Below are positions 42,701 to 49,499 of a DNA stretch of 64,000 nt, in pieces. Below the pieces are notes generated by a model. That model had not been told where the DNA came from and did no database searches. It worked only from the letters and a program-made list of their open reading frames with translations. The stretch is from Pomphorhynchus laevis (Eukaryota; Acanthocephala; Palaeacanthocephala; Echinorhynchida; Pomphorhynchidae), in the NCBI GenBank assembly GCA_012934845.2, contig WNNJ02000555.1:1-64000 (forward strand). Reading direction: 5' to 3'. A program made the position numbers and the translations under genes. Position 1 is the stretch's first letter; each line of letters begins with the position of its first letter.

Positions 42701-43341
42701 CATATATCATCAATGTATCGAAACATATTTCATATCTTTATATAATTTAGATTTATTTTTTACACAGTCATGAACAAATTCATATTCTATAAAGCTTAAA
42801 AATAAGTCAATTATAATTGGGCTACTATTGCTTCCCATTGGAACACCTTTTATTTGTTTAAATACAAATTACCAAATTATCGCTGGAGGATCATTAAGAA
42901 ACAATGGTTACCCACCTGAACTGTATTATTTATTAGAGAGACTGATGCACAGCTTGTCAGTGTATGGTTGACGAATCCGGTATATTTAGCATTCTTCCAA
43001 TTAGAAACGCTGATGTTATTTTCATAGCTTGAGATTTGTTTGCTTGTAAATGTCAACGAACTCGAAGATTCTTTTGATTTGTAATAAAGAATAATCATAA
43101 AAGTTTGCTCGAATGCAATTATCCTATAAAGCCGCTGGTTTTGAACTGGAGACTGGAAATCTGTTTCTATATTATCAACAAGCATAGTACTATTTACAAT
43201 AAGCTGTATGGTTGCTTGACTAGCATCAATATTTTCACGAATACCTAACACAAATGGATAGTGATAATATCCCGTAGTATTATGTACATCATAGTAAATA
43301 ATATAAGATGAAATGACAAATGTTATGCAATAAAATATCAT
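6143..43341 (-). CDS. Secreted M12B zinc metalloprotease (ADAMTS/antarease-like), 9 exons, 3' end outside window
   Basis: Nine exons on the minus strand join in phase to about 476 residues: 42916-43341, 40082-40217, 32036-32226, 28814-28897, 22278-22405, 20325-20365, 9706-9811, 8728-8871, 6143-6314. All inner borders are AG/GT. Domain order: signal peptide (1 to about 17), propeptide (about 20-214) ending in a furin-type RIRR site (211-214), reprolysin catalytic domain (about 215-410) with zinc motif HELAHLFGVVHD (366-377) and Met-turn around M393, then a Cys-rich segment (C427, C460, C471). In this family the three His bind zinc, Glu is the catalytic base and the propeptide is removed on secretion; targets are extracellular proteins. 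The short Cys-rich continuation resembles arachnid ADAMTS-like or antarease-like proteases rather than long vertebrate ADAMTS with thrombospondin repeats, but the C-terminus is not visible. Introns run from 0.8 to 10.5 kb and are full of repeats. No break was seen in any exon. Family assignment is strong; function is inferred. Confidence 0.88.
7123..7480 (-). pseudogene. Reverse-transcriptase fragment, clade uncertain
   Basis: The frame reads PGVEQRWFADNAHCVGKDY, then YGFYLNPEKCPLLV. This matches the palm region of a retroelement RT type common in invertebrate genomes ('Q.WyADDA..Gk..........GYfpn..K'); the catalytic YADD is altered to FADN. It lies in the intron between protease exons 8 and 9. 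Nothing of the endonuclease or of an ORF1 is visible nearby. Confidence 0.6.
8728..8871 (-). CDS. Protease exon 8: third zinc ligand and Met-turn
   Basis: Residues 371-418 plus part of 419. It completes the motif as LFGVVHDED (third zinc ligand H376), then CQELGMKEQNIMAKVM with the Met-turn, and YWKWSDCSRHFFRKKLR, the family's 'W.WS.CSr..' helix that closes the catalytic domain. Donor gtaatt. Confidence 0.92.
9706..9811 (-). CDS. Protease exon 7: active-site region, first half of zinc motif
   Basis: Residues 336-371. Reads GLAHLDRICDHEESCAVIED, then TGLSTSISISHELAHL. This is the reprolysin signature 'GlA...C....SC.v.eD.GL.....vaHElgH'. H366, E367 and H370 are the first two zinc ligands and the general base. 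The motif is interrupted by the intron after HELAH. Acceptor aatttag, donor gtaagt. Confidence 0.93.
10048..10147. repeat. Hairpin repeat, about 45-bp arms
   Basis: 'tttttattgaacgtttagac' is mirrored by 'ctaaacgttcaataaaaaa' at the other end, with the arms meeting near 10098. An isolated fold-back element in the 10.5-kb protease intron. Confidence 0.7.
10699..10905. repeat. MITE-like palindrome, about 95-bp arms
   Basis: The left arm 'ttcgtgtcaaag...gctgatggacattatagacac...attgtagaaaatta' is mirrored by the right arm ending 'gatta..ttgtgacgaa'. The centre is near 10800. Arm identity is roughly 85% by eye. No ORF. Confidence 0.75.
11700..15990. other. AT-rich intronic sequence without recognisable genes
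   Basis: Part of the 10.5-kb intron between protease exons 6 and 7. I see only AT runs and short simple repeats (for example TAATATT tracts near 14450 and a TTAATTTAAT run near 15220-15300). A weak inverted repeat lies near 14285-14380. Confidence 0.6.
15995..16290. repeat. Hairpin element with an internal 3-4 unit tandem repeat
   Basis: Outer arms 'cgttagctaattgttatcat' and 'atgatagcagttagctttt' are inverted. Between them the unit 'caaaattataatgtgatat' (with variants) is repeated three to four times, together with copies of 'tcatcctcag'. No coding. Confidence 0.65.
16850..18350 (+). pseudogene. Decayed LINE reverse-transcriptase fragment
   Basis: Around 17197-17397 the frame reads FRPKSLIPLITKLLEKCLRRR then NHNQFALHRGG, the fingers-to-palm motif 'FRPISLLP...KllEk.l..R...QFGF..G'. 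Further pieces in other frames include a 'DLSRAFD'-like site near 17470, 'DVPQDSLFIK' near 17625 (GVPQGS family motif), 'KYVDNITII' near 17715 (YADD motif) and 'LNLIKSKI' near 17835. The pieces are in the order and spacing of a non-LTR RT. Several stops and frameshifts mark it as old. It lies in the protease's largest intron. Confidence 0.7.
18430..20320. other. AT-rich intronic sequence, nothing recognised
   Basis: This stretch lies between the LINE fragment and protease micro-exon 6. I see no open frame of note, RNA gene or clear repeat. Confidence 0.6.
20325..20365 (-). CDS. Protease exon 6: 41-bp micro-exon
   Basis: Thirteen full codons between split codons (residues 322-336), translating to VNLCRSTHDCALIG when joined to its neighbours. 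Acceptor ttctaatttag and donor gtgagt are both good. It bridges 'LVTR' of exon 5 and 'GLAHLDRIC' of exon 7 as the family alignment requires. It was placed by phase and family fit; it is too short for length-based gene finding and lies next to a 10.5-kb intron. Confidence 0.8.
21181..21362. repeat. Palindromic MITE-like element, family P
   Basis: Arms 'gataaagaatttttgaagctggatcaaa...tagcatcttcagaaaatt' and its complement meet near 21272. It is closely similar to the copy at 495-677. Located in the intron between protease exons 5 and 6. Confidence 0.8.
22278..22405 (-). CDS. Protease exon 5: catalytic domain
   Basis: Residues 280-321 plus two bases of 322. It contains TLAEDALLKFCNWQKRQ, matching the family's 'TL.nFC.WQ' helix, and ISYDVAILVTR, matching 'HHDtAiLlTR', the beta strand before the active site. 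Acceptor ends ttttag; donor is gttagt. A repeat-rich block begins about 30 bp upstream of its acceptor (22437-22880). Confidence 0.9.
22437..22880. repeat. Nested tandem repeat next to protease exon 5
   Basis: A unit of about 33 bp, 'gaataaactgtttgtaattt' plus 'atataatttatac', is repeated about five times between 22588 and 22780. Flanking blocks at 22437-22545 and 22764-22875 are direct copies of each other (both contain 'ctgaagatgatat' and 'tatcgaaatattg'). Confidence 0.7.
24481..26110 (-). mobile_element. Penelope-like element fragment: RT C-terminal part and 3' tail
   Basis: On the minus strand, 25519-25725 reads FRQIKCVLMGSNSSPIIINLF, the 'F.Q..GipMG...SP..aNl.ls..E' RT motif of Penelope-like and related elements. 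Then 25127-25384 reads CIPYNIKYNTLNNEILRIA and LGYYKNTIK, matching their thumb region. The 3' tail down to 24481 is the widely copied repeat family. An internal direct duplication (about 24870-25085 against 25085-25330) repeats the thumb region. Frame breaks show it is dead. Family name is inferred from motif type. Confidence 0.65.
26500..28400 (-). pseudogene. Very decayed LINE RT with an inserted or expanded tandem repeat
   Basis: On the minus strand near 28130 the frame reads FIKFGRAFNLSVDRDALLTKL, like the RT motif 'y.KAFDsV.R..L..kL', and near 27790-27850 'VILGPIINYALQ', like a late RT block. Near 26560 there is 'EYETL.HIFNC', like the C-terminal zinc-knuckle 'E...Hi...C'. Between these lies the tandem repeat 26790-27710. 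Each match is short, so the call is tentative. Confidence 0.4.
26790..27710. repeat. Tandem repeat, about 200-bp units, 4-5 diverged copies
   Basis: Each unit carries 'aagaaatgcgcc.agttgcaa', 'ctaaattcgtcggttattgg', 'atttggacagataaa', 'gcgcattcgc', 'aaaagacagta' and 'cacgtatgga'. Copies start near 26790, 27110, 27295 and 27565, with a partial one near 26960. A short AT expansion interrupts the third. Divergence between units is moderate. Confidence 0.75.
28814..28897 (-). CDS. Protease exon 4: catalytic domain
   Basis: Residues 252-279, 28 codons, phase 0 at both ends; donor gttagt. The translation begins VAMTYRDSSIGVFIGI, which corresponds to the family segment 'VN.IY.D.SIG..I.I.VV.LI' forming a helix and the second beta strand of the reprolysin fold. 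Confidence 0.85.
29800..30135. repeat. Two adjacent hairpin repeats
   Basis: A short hairpin at 29800-29862 has arms 'atttcagcttgtaggcct' and 'aggcctacaatctgaaac'. A second at 29990-30135 has arms 'aacaagctacgagaatcttt' plus 'atttatttaaccac' mirrored by 'gtggttaaataaataaaaat' plus 'tcctgtgactggcttgtt'. Both lie in the intron between protease exons 3 and 4. Confidence 0.65.
30400..30930 (-). mobile_element. Penelope-type 3' tail, solo copy
   Basis: Begins 'atcagatcagcttgctgagt' and contains the family blocks 'gaattgacagacaaataaca', 'catcaggaggaactactatg' and 'caacatagcagtggggccaa'. No RT follows. Strand is given as that of the linked RT in the copies at 24481 and 41980. Confidence 0.65.
31033..31500 (-). 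mobile_element. Penelope-type 3' tail, solo copy, with simple repeat
   Basis: Begins 'gaatcagatcagataactga' and follows the same block order as the copy at 30400. It ends in a microsatellite of 'tataatagttta' units (31395-31450). It sits 100 bp from the preceding solo copy in the same orientation. Confidence 0.65.
32036..32226 (-). CDS. Protease exon 3: furin site and start of catalytic domain
   Basis: Residues 188-251. The acceptor has a clean pyrimidine tract (tttttttctag) and the donor is gtaagc. The exon contains the dibasic furin-type site RIRR (211-214), followed by the first beta strand and helix of the reprolysin fold. That strand, YVEIAVFTDITMFEFH, corresponds to the family pattern 'YVEtLVVAD..M..FH'. 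The exon ends at YIQTIMSS in phase 0, so exon 4 continues without a split codon. Confidence 0.88.
33590..34440 (-). other. Unidentified region with an old direct repeat and two small open frames
   Basis: Two similar segments, about 33890-34010 and 34235-34345, both translate on the minus strand to a TG.V.LD.AD..AA pattern (TGKVFLDRADYNGAAF in the second). A 70-codon frame at 33605-33817 contains YLSCVTELRKLDYLAIVTQL. I recognise no family, and the region lies inside the protease's second intron. It may be an old transposon. Confidence 0.3.
34950..35255. repeat. Recent tandem duplication, 153-bp unit, two copies
   Basis: Copies 34950-35102 and 35103-35255 start 'tttgtcgtcaaaatgttgga' and differ at one visible base (acgggg against acgtgg). 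No frame runs through both. Confidence 0.92.
36140..36420 (+). pseudogene. Penelope-type GIY-YIG endonuclease fragment
   Basis: The plus strand shows CYKCTWCRYCKQLIEINTF, like the Cys-rich linker of Penelope-like proteins, and then in a shifted frame FHYIGKTGRAISKRLNTHRAN. The latter is the GIY-YIG core 'YIGkT.R.l..Rl..HR'. The element is broken. Upstream sequence (35260-36100) has weak internal repeats but no secure RT motif. Confidence 0.6.
37000..40070. other. AT-rich intronic sequence, nothing recognised
   Basis: This is part of the intron between protease exons 2 and 3. There are no long frames, RNA genes or clear repeats beyond A/T runs. Confidence 0.6.
40082..40217 (-). CDS. Protease exon 2: C-terminal propeptide
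   Basis: Residues 143-187 plus one base of 188. It follows an acceptor ending gtatag and ends at the strong donor gtaagt. The translation begins SGMFKIANYAFIIES, which fits the family propeptide segment in which a Gly-Leu/Met-containing strand leads to a 'YxIEP'-like strand. It carries two Cys near its end (LQCNQLDTDCSEV). Phase 0 in and phase 1 out match exons 1 and 3 exactly. Confidence 0.8.
41134..41690. repeat. Composite element: family P arms enclosing a 245-bp segment S
   Basis: A left P arm (about 41134-41260) and a full P palindrome (about 41510-41690) flank segment S (41273-41518). S recurs almost identically at 51106-51352, including the junction into the right-hand P element. This suggests a mobile unit bounded by P sequences. 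No coding. Confidence 0.75.
41980..42868 (-). mobile_element. Penelope-like fragment in protease intron 1
   Basis: The tail blocks 'gtcatcagaaggaactgcta' and 'caacacagcagcggagtcaa' are followed on the minus strand by 42302-42511, reading CIPYNIKYNTLNTEILRIA and LGYYKNSIKQ. The RT motif ending near 42868 ('caattataattgggctacta' region) parallels the copy at 24481-25725. The fragment stops within 50 bp of the exon 1 donor. Breaks in frame show it is inactive. Confidence 0.65.
42916..43341 (-). CDS. Protease exon 1: signal peptide and N-terminal propeptide
   Basis: Residues 1-142. The start chosen is the ATG at 43341, because it opens a hydrophobic stretch (MIFYCITFVISSYIIYY) suited to a signal peptide and the frame is open to the donor. 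The motif YHYPFVLGIRE (about 26-36) matches the early propeptide pattern of M12B proteases, where a Tyr-Pro is followed by an Arg. Several Asn-X-Ser/Thr sites are present (for example NNT, NHT). The exon ends in phase 0 at a gtgggt donor. The intron just below it holds a Penelope-like fragment that ends within about 50 bp of this donor. Confidence 0.8.
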
Positions 43342-43614
43342 CGTTAAATACCACCGTCGCTTATAACTTTAACAAATTCTTACTTATGAAAATTTAACAT
43401 TAGATTTCAACAAGCGATAAAAGAGAAAAAATCTTCTATGATTAGCCCAACTAGCTTTGTTAATATATAATATTAAATACTTAATATGTAATATTTCAAC
43501 ATTTTTTAATATGTAATATTTTGTCAACTGTAATATTAAATCATTTAAGTTGTTATAAGTAAAAGCCTTTAGTAATTCAGGAAAAACAATTATATAGGAT
43601 TTATTACAACTACA

Positions 43615-44000
43615 ATTGGCAAAACCAGTTAGACCACAAATTATAAAAGTTCTTATTGATTGGATGGTAAAACTTAATATCAAATCGTTATTATTTATAT
43701 CCAATATTTGTAAAATATTGGATATGCTATCCAATATTGGATATAATATACCTGTTAGGCCACAAATTATAATATATAATATTATAGTTATTATAATAAT
43801 CTTAATATCAAATCGTTATTATTTATATCCAATATTTGTAAAATATTGGATATACTATCCAATATTTGTAAAATATTGGATATACTATCCAATATTGGAT
43901 ATAATATACCTGTTAGGCCACAAATTTTAATATATAATATTATAGTTAATATTATAATCTATAATATTATAGTTATTATTTATATCCAATATTTGTAAAA
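43615..44000. repeat. Palindromic tandem repeat upstream of protease exon 1
   Basis: A block of about 180 bp ('gttagaccacaaattataaa', 'cttaatatcaaatcgttatt', 'atatccaatatttgtaaaat') occurs twice in direct order. Within it 'ccaatatttgtaaaatattgg' type palindromes recur about five times. It lies 270-660 bp upstream of the start codon. Confidence 0.75.
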
Positions 44001-44293
44001 TATTTCAAATATATAAATATTTTTAATTGTTTAAAATTGATACAATGCCCACTTAATACAGACTTACTAGCAAAAATTTTAAGTAACAAATATGGTTATT
44101 TTGTCCTATTATCAACTCATCTAGATAATGTAAGTGACAATATATACAATGCAATAGCACGTTGAATGTATCATCGAACAATTAACATTTATGTAAACAA
44201 TTGTATTTGTATAATTTAGAAATAAAAAGGATCGAAAATTAATTGTTTTGTAATTTGTTTAAAATATATATGCATAATCATAAGAAACACTAC

Positions 44294-44453
44294 CTGTTCG
44301 AAAACATAAACATGTCTATCAGTAGTTGTGAGTTAGTGTATACAATGCTATGATGAACATGTCTCTTTTCAAATATACTGAATGCGGGATAATGGATTAC
44401 ACCTCGATTAAATAGTGTGTACGCTATAAGAATAGTTCGTTTTCGTACAAATG
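44294..44453 (-). CDS. Possible propeptide exon of a second M12B-type gene
   Basis: An open segment on the minus strand ends at a gtagtg donor after AACAG. Possible acceptors put its start at 44453 or 44423. It contains NRGVIHYPAFSIFEKRHVH, which echoes the YHYPFVLGIRE segment of protease exon 1 (a Tyr-Pro followed by a basic residue). It lacks its own Met in frame and ends in a phase that does not join exon 1 of the gene below. It could be an exon of a tandem paralogue, an alternative 5' exon or a relic. Evidence is short-range similarity and open frame only. Confidence 0.4.
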
Positions 44454-44583
44454 CTTTTACGTAATATAGAGATTAATTAAATTAATGTTTTTATACTGAG
44501 TATACTTTTGCTTTTGACGAACCATCCCGAGATAACAAAATTAAATTATTATTTTTTACATATTTCGGCTGAACTTGAGGTTT

Positions 44584-44690
44584 TTATCAATAAATTGTAA
44601 TCAGTTAGAACCGCCACAATCATAACGTTTTAAGATTTTATTTTAAAGTTTTGATTATAAGAGTTCTAACTGACTACAATTTATCAATCG
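44584..44690. repeat. Hairpin repeat abutting a Penelope-type tail
   Basis: Arms 'tatcaataaattgtaatcag' plus 'ttagaac' and 'gttctaactgactacaattt' plus 'atcaatcg' are inverted. The Penelope tail starts at the next base (44691). Confidence 0.65.
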
Positions 44691-45110
44691 AATCAGATAA
44701 CTAAGTATATGTATTTTATACTATATATAAATAAAGATACATAATAAATAATTATATAAGATTTTATATAATTTATATTTATATCAAGTTAACATTTCAA
44801 ATTGAAATTAAAACAAAAATCAATTTTTATGAATTAACTACTAAATAACAAATGATGCATAAGAATAAAGATTAGATGACATCATGAGGAACTGTTATGC
44901 TATTATGTTTCGGCCCCCTATTCCTCAACCCAACAAAGCAGATGGGCCAAATTCGTGCTAATGACGTATTTCTTCTGATGAAATTTGATTATATAGTGTA
45001 ATATCTTCTTCTAACATAGAATGTATATTATTTATTATCTATACATAAAAATTTCAACCTCATTGTTTAAATTTATTTTTAATAATATAATTTATTACTG
45101 TAATTTAAGT
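44691..45110 (-). mobile_element. Penelope-type 3' tail, solo copy
   Basis: Begins 'aatcagataactaagtatat' and carries the blocks 'gacatcatgaggaactgtta' and 'aacccaacaaagcagatggg' in the usual order. No RT is attached. Confidence 0.65.
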
Positions 45111-45659
45111 GTAAAAATGATATTGGATATAAGAAAGTAAACTCGATAGTCATTATTAAATATAACTGTGAGTAAAATTCATTTTTGTACAATTGTAAAA
45201 CATGTCTTGTGAGTGTGGCGCTCATACCCTTTTCTAGAAATTTTTAGTCTATTTATGTAGTTTAATTAAAGCTTTGTAGTAATCAAGTTGAGTATCGAAA
45301 ATTCAAATTTCTTTTATTTTGTTAAAATATTAAAAATTAAATTGAGAAAAAAATATAGGTCAACGCTTGAAAATACTGTCCAAAATATTTCATATATATA
45401 ACAAGGCAGGAAGTTTGAGCTTAAATAAATGCGATATCGCTTAATTCGATAAAATATCATCGAATTGATTTTAGCTTTCGCTTTTGACTCCATGGGAATT
45501 CCAATTCCACAAGATATGAATTGAGCATTGTTTGATTCGTCTCACATTCTTACCCACTAATACAATTTGAATTTCGTAATGTCGTAAGTGCACAATCCTG
45601 AAAATTATTTCAGAAATCTATCGAAGTGTAGGGGCTTAAATTGAATTTCACTTCGACGA

Positions 45660-46240
45660 ATTTATATATTATTTTTTAACCCAACAATATGCAAGAAATT
45701 CAAATTTTCCTCGGAATTGGAATCTTACAAATAATATTCCCTTGTAAACTGAAATCCATTTTTGACAATTTTTAAGTGCACAATACAATTGTAAAGCAAT
45801 TGTATCTATTAATTTGCATATGATGCAAACGATGACACGGATTTTTAAGCGTGGGTATCCAGAACTTTTTATCAATAAAGTGAAATGCCAAGCGAATAGA
45901 CCTAATAGCAAGCGTAATAACCGCAGATATTCGGTTGCGCTCAGTTGTATTTGTCAAGAACAGCACGTGACAAATAAATCAAAAACGATTCGAATGAATA
46001 AATAAATATTTGAGAAAAAATATTGTGCACAAAATTTTTAACATCTAAAATTTCAAAAAGGAAACTTACAAGACAAATCACGGGTTGAATATACTCTATT
46101 CCTTGCGAAGATTGCAAGTGTAAGTATACTGAACAGACGGCATAGTGTCTTACATTTCGTGTAAATCGGCAAAAAGCTGTTGCCTCGTCTGCAGTTTTTA
46201 AGCATTTTGTCATTTGAATGACCATCAGAGAGGCTCAGTT
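45660..46240 (+). pseudogene. Penelope-type RT end and GIY-YIG fragment
   Basis: The plus strand reads INLHMMQTMTRIFKRGYPELF (45800-45880), like the thumb motif 'l......f..~GYP...I'. Near 46090 a shifted frame reads VYSIPCEDCKCKYTEQTA and RVNRQKAVASSAVFKHFV, the 'vY.IpC.~C...Y.GqT...l..R...h..A......~~H' GIY-YIG core with the Gly of YIG replaced. Several frame breaks. Confidence 0.6.
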
Positions 46241-46575
46241 ATCAGGAGAGTGTACCTTGTATTCAAATGAAGCAAGCCCAATGAAGATCAGCGAATTTAA
46301 ACAAACGACTATATCTTTGACTTTTATTTTGACTTAAGGTGCTTTTAAAATATTAATCTTAAAATAATTCTGTGAGGGGTTTTAATGCTATTCGTGAATG
46401 ATTTGCTTATTTATAGAAGTGGGCTTTGCAAATTTGTAAATAAGCGATGTTTGCTGTGAATGCGATACAGTGAGATTCTTCCGTGTTTATTTAAGTCGAA
46501 CCTCCTTTTGTTGAAATTTTTAGTTTTTTAACGATTATGTATTTCTAAAACTACTGGTCAAGTAGTTAGAATAAG

Positions 46576-46785
46576 CCTACCACAGACGTCTACCCCCAAT
46601 GGAAAGTTTCGACAGTCTACTCATCACTACAAGGTGGTCTCATTAGTGTGGCCCTGTAGCTACACAACTTTGATTAAATATTGCCGAAGTTGTGTAGCTA
46701 CAGGACCACACTAATAAGATCACCCTGTATTGATGAGTAGACTAAGGTCGAAATGCCCCGATTGGGGCTAGGCGTCCGTGCTATG
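46576..46785. repeat. GC-richer MITE-like palindrome, about 95-bp arms
   Basis: Left end 'ctaccacagacgtctacccc' matches the complement of right end 'ggggctaggcgtccgtgcta'. Inner arms 'gtggccctgtagctacacaa' and 'gttgtgtagctacaggacca' flank a loop of about 18 bases. Its composition differs clearly from the AT-rich flanks. No ORF. Confidence 0.85.
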
Positions 46786-47888
46786 CGCATTCCGGGTTAG
46801 GCTTCCCGACGAAGTTTGTAAAAAGGCATGCAAGTTTACACTTTCCTATTTGTGTCAATTGAAATAGTTATATTGAAATTCTTTCTGATTATGTATTTGT
46901 TCATGTTGACTCTCGACATTCTCTTTTTACAATAATACTAAATTAATGACGTTATTTTCTTACAATACTATTAAATTAAAAATTAATAAAAATTAGTTAA
47001 AAATTAATTAATTAATTAAAAATTAGAAAATAATTAACGAGTTTTTAATTTTGGTTTAAAATATCAAAAATATATTATAAAAGAACAAATAGAATAACGT
47101 TGAATTCGCAAGTGTAAAGGATACAATGATGATGTGTTTTAGAACATGCACATCTTTTATAAAACGAATGCAAAATTATAATTATTACTAAAAAATTTTG
47201 ATATTTATTCTATCACATATAAGCGTTACATTTTCCCATGAACGCACAAGTATTCAAGCCCAAAACTCTCAATCCTTGATTGTAAAATAATATAAAATAA
47301 TATTTCGTATTATAAAATAATACGAAATATTTATAAATATTTATATTTCTAGTGGTGACCTTTATGTTTCTCGCGTATTTAATTGTTAATAAAAATAACT
47401 TTTAGATAATTAACTTGATTTCAACAACATTAAATTGTCACGTTTAGCAAGTATATAATCCGCATAAAGAAACGGCTTAACATTTCCATGCAAAGTTGAC
47501 AGTACAAAACCCAAAAACACTTAAGGCAAGTACATTCTTATAAACTTAAAGTGACAGTAAACTAAAAGATACCAATTAAAATATCAGACTTGTAGTACAC
47601 TTACCCTGAGTAGCTATTGATAACTGCATATTGCAAACTATTGAGTATAAAATTATTCCACATATATGTATATTCATTATATAGTGAGCATTGAGCTCAA
47701 ATTGCCGCAGCTATCCAGTTCTTATTGCACCATAATCGACCTGGCATGAAATATAATGTATTTTAATTATGCAATATATACATTCATTACGACAGATATA
47801 ATTTCAATATGTTTAAACTAAATAAAATTGCAATATCCTGCAACCTCAGTAACAATCAACAATTAAAATCTAAATGACAGCAACTTAC

Positions 47889-48041
47889 GTAGAGCAAAGG
47901 TGTCGCTTATTACATTTCATCTTTCTAAAATGCACTCTTGCATGAGTAAATTTTCTGTCGTCTTTATTGTTGTCAAAAAGTAACACGTAGGATTTTTTAC
48001 AATATATAGAATCTATGGGAATTGTTATAAATGCTTTTTTG
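47889..48041 (-). CDS. Unassigned exon-like segment, 50 codons
   Basis: The minus strand is open for 153 bp between acceptor catcacag and donor gtaagt. It reads AFITIPIDSIYCKKSY, then VLLFDNNKDDRKFTH and VHFRKMKCNKRHLCS, a basic segment with three Cys. I do not recognise a family. Its strand and position, 4.5 kb upstream of protease exon 1, allow it to belong to a neighbouring secreted-protein gene. Matching splice signals and higher GC than the flanks support it; no second exon of this gene is certain. Confidence 0.45.
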
Positions 48042-48719
48042 CTGTGATGACCTTATTTTGCCACAAATTAATAATTTGTTTGGTATTCAGACATACTGGG
48101 TTAAATTGAAAAAGAAAAAAAAACACAATACGTTGGTGTCGATCAAAAACACTTATTCAATATTTGAATAAAAATATTCGACAATTATACACTACTTTTT
48201 AAAGGGGATGGATGAACATCCTATTTACAGGAAATTAATTTATTAATGCAAATGTCAAAATGAAATATTCCACCATATAAACATAATATTAAATAATATA
48301 AAAAGGAATCAATCACAGAATAAAACCGAGTTTCACATTTTAAATGATATATACACTTCACTAATTAACCATTTATTTTTAATGATATTCGCATGAAATG
48401 ATTCTTGTAAATTAGAAAATCTAAAGATTACCGCTCACTAAATTGTCGATGTTTCAACTTTACTGTCTTGATTAAGCCATCAATTGCCAAACTTAAAAAT
48501 ATTTATAGCGTATAAAAGCAAGAATTTTAAAATATAAAAGTATATATAATGTAATTATTAAACATGTGTAATATATAACTTTTTATATATAATTGTTTTT
48601 TGTAGAAGCATCCTCGATAATTAAAACTCTTGAATTTTATTTAAATATTTCGGCTGTTCGTGCGACCCTTTTCAATCTGAAATTTATACATTAGATAAGT
48701 GTTAGAAATTAAATCAAAC

Positions 48720-49450
48720 AAAATCGTAACATTAAAACTAACACTCTGGAACCCGGGATCGTCTAACCCGTAGGTGAGTGTAATCATCTTTGCACCTCCC
48801 TGAGTTTATTCTTTATAGTTCCGTAAATATTTTGTGGAGGGGGGTGTTAACTCAAAATTAGATTTAGTTCCTTCCATTGTGTCGTATTGAACTATATGCT
48901 CTGTATTTGTAATATGGTTGAAGATAGTGGAAGACGTGTCGTGTCATTTCAAAGAGTATTGATGTTGATATAATCTTTTCATTAATCCCTGCTTTGTTTG
49001 GCCAATATACATTTTATTACAATTCGTGTCGGAATAGCGTATACCACACTATTGCATTCTTTTATAGGTTTCCGTTTAAGAATTCCAGAAAGGTTAGCGC
49101 CAAGTTTACGGTATACGCTCAAGTCTGCATTATATTTATAGTATATCCTCTTCAATTTGTTAGTAAAAGAATTGCAGATATGTGTAGCTCTACTATATTT
49201 TTTGGGTGTTCTTTTGAATTATCAGCTATTGTTCTTCGCTGCGACCAACGGGCTGTGTGCAATTCCTTTGCTACATCCCATTTTGGGAATTTGTAAGATT
49301 CTGACATATGTTGTATTTTTATGCATTCTTTTGATTTTGCGAAGTTGTTACTGCAAATATTATAGCATATTCAGAATAAAGCAAAGGCTGCCGAAATTTT
49401 GTATTTGTCCGGGCTGTTGGAAAACCAGGGAATTCCAATATCTCCCTGAA
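48720..49450 (-). pseudogene. Penelope-type RT end and GIY-YIG fragment
   Basis: The minus strand near 48850-49000 reads KMYIGQTKQGLMKRLYQHQY then STIFNHITNTEHIVQYD, a good GIY-YIG domain (YIGqT, Arg, His and the downstream nitH). Upstream in another frame, LSVYRKLGANLSGILKRKPI (near 49090) resembles the linker before it. The rest up to 49450 has no secure motif. Broken by frame changes. Confidence 0.65.
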
Positions 49451-49499
49451 AATCAGGGAGATATCGTATAATATTATATAAAATATAATATTATAAAAT

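Noticed and set aside
43384-43734. 116-codon open frame on the minus strand just upstream of protease exon 1
   Set aside because: It starts inside a palindromic tandem repeat, is very AT-rich and Ile/Leu/Asn-heavy, shows no motif, and has no splice border joining exon 1 in phase.
45772-45966. Minus-strand open frame over the Penelope fragment
   Set aside because: It is the shadow of the plus-strand RT thumb segment, which carries the recognisable motif.
47608-47670. Possible first exon with an ATG and a strong gtaagtg donor on the minus strand, which could precede the segment at 44294
   Set aside because: One of its frames fits the phase, but the translation is not a convincing signal peptide and the coding part is tiny.
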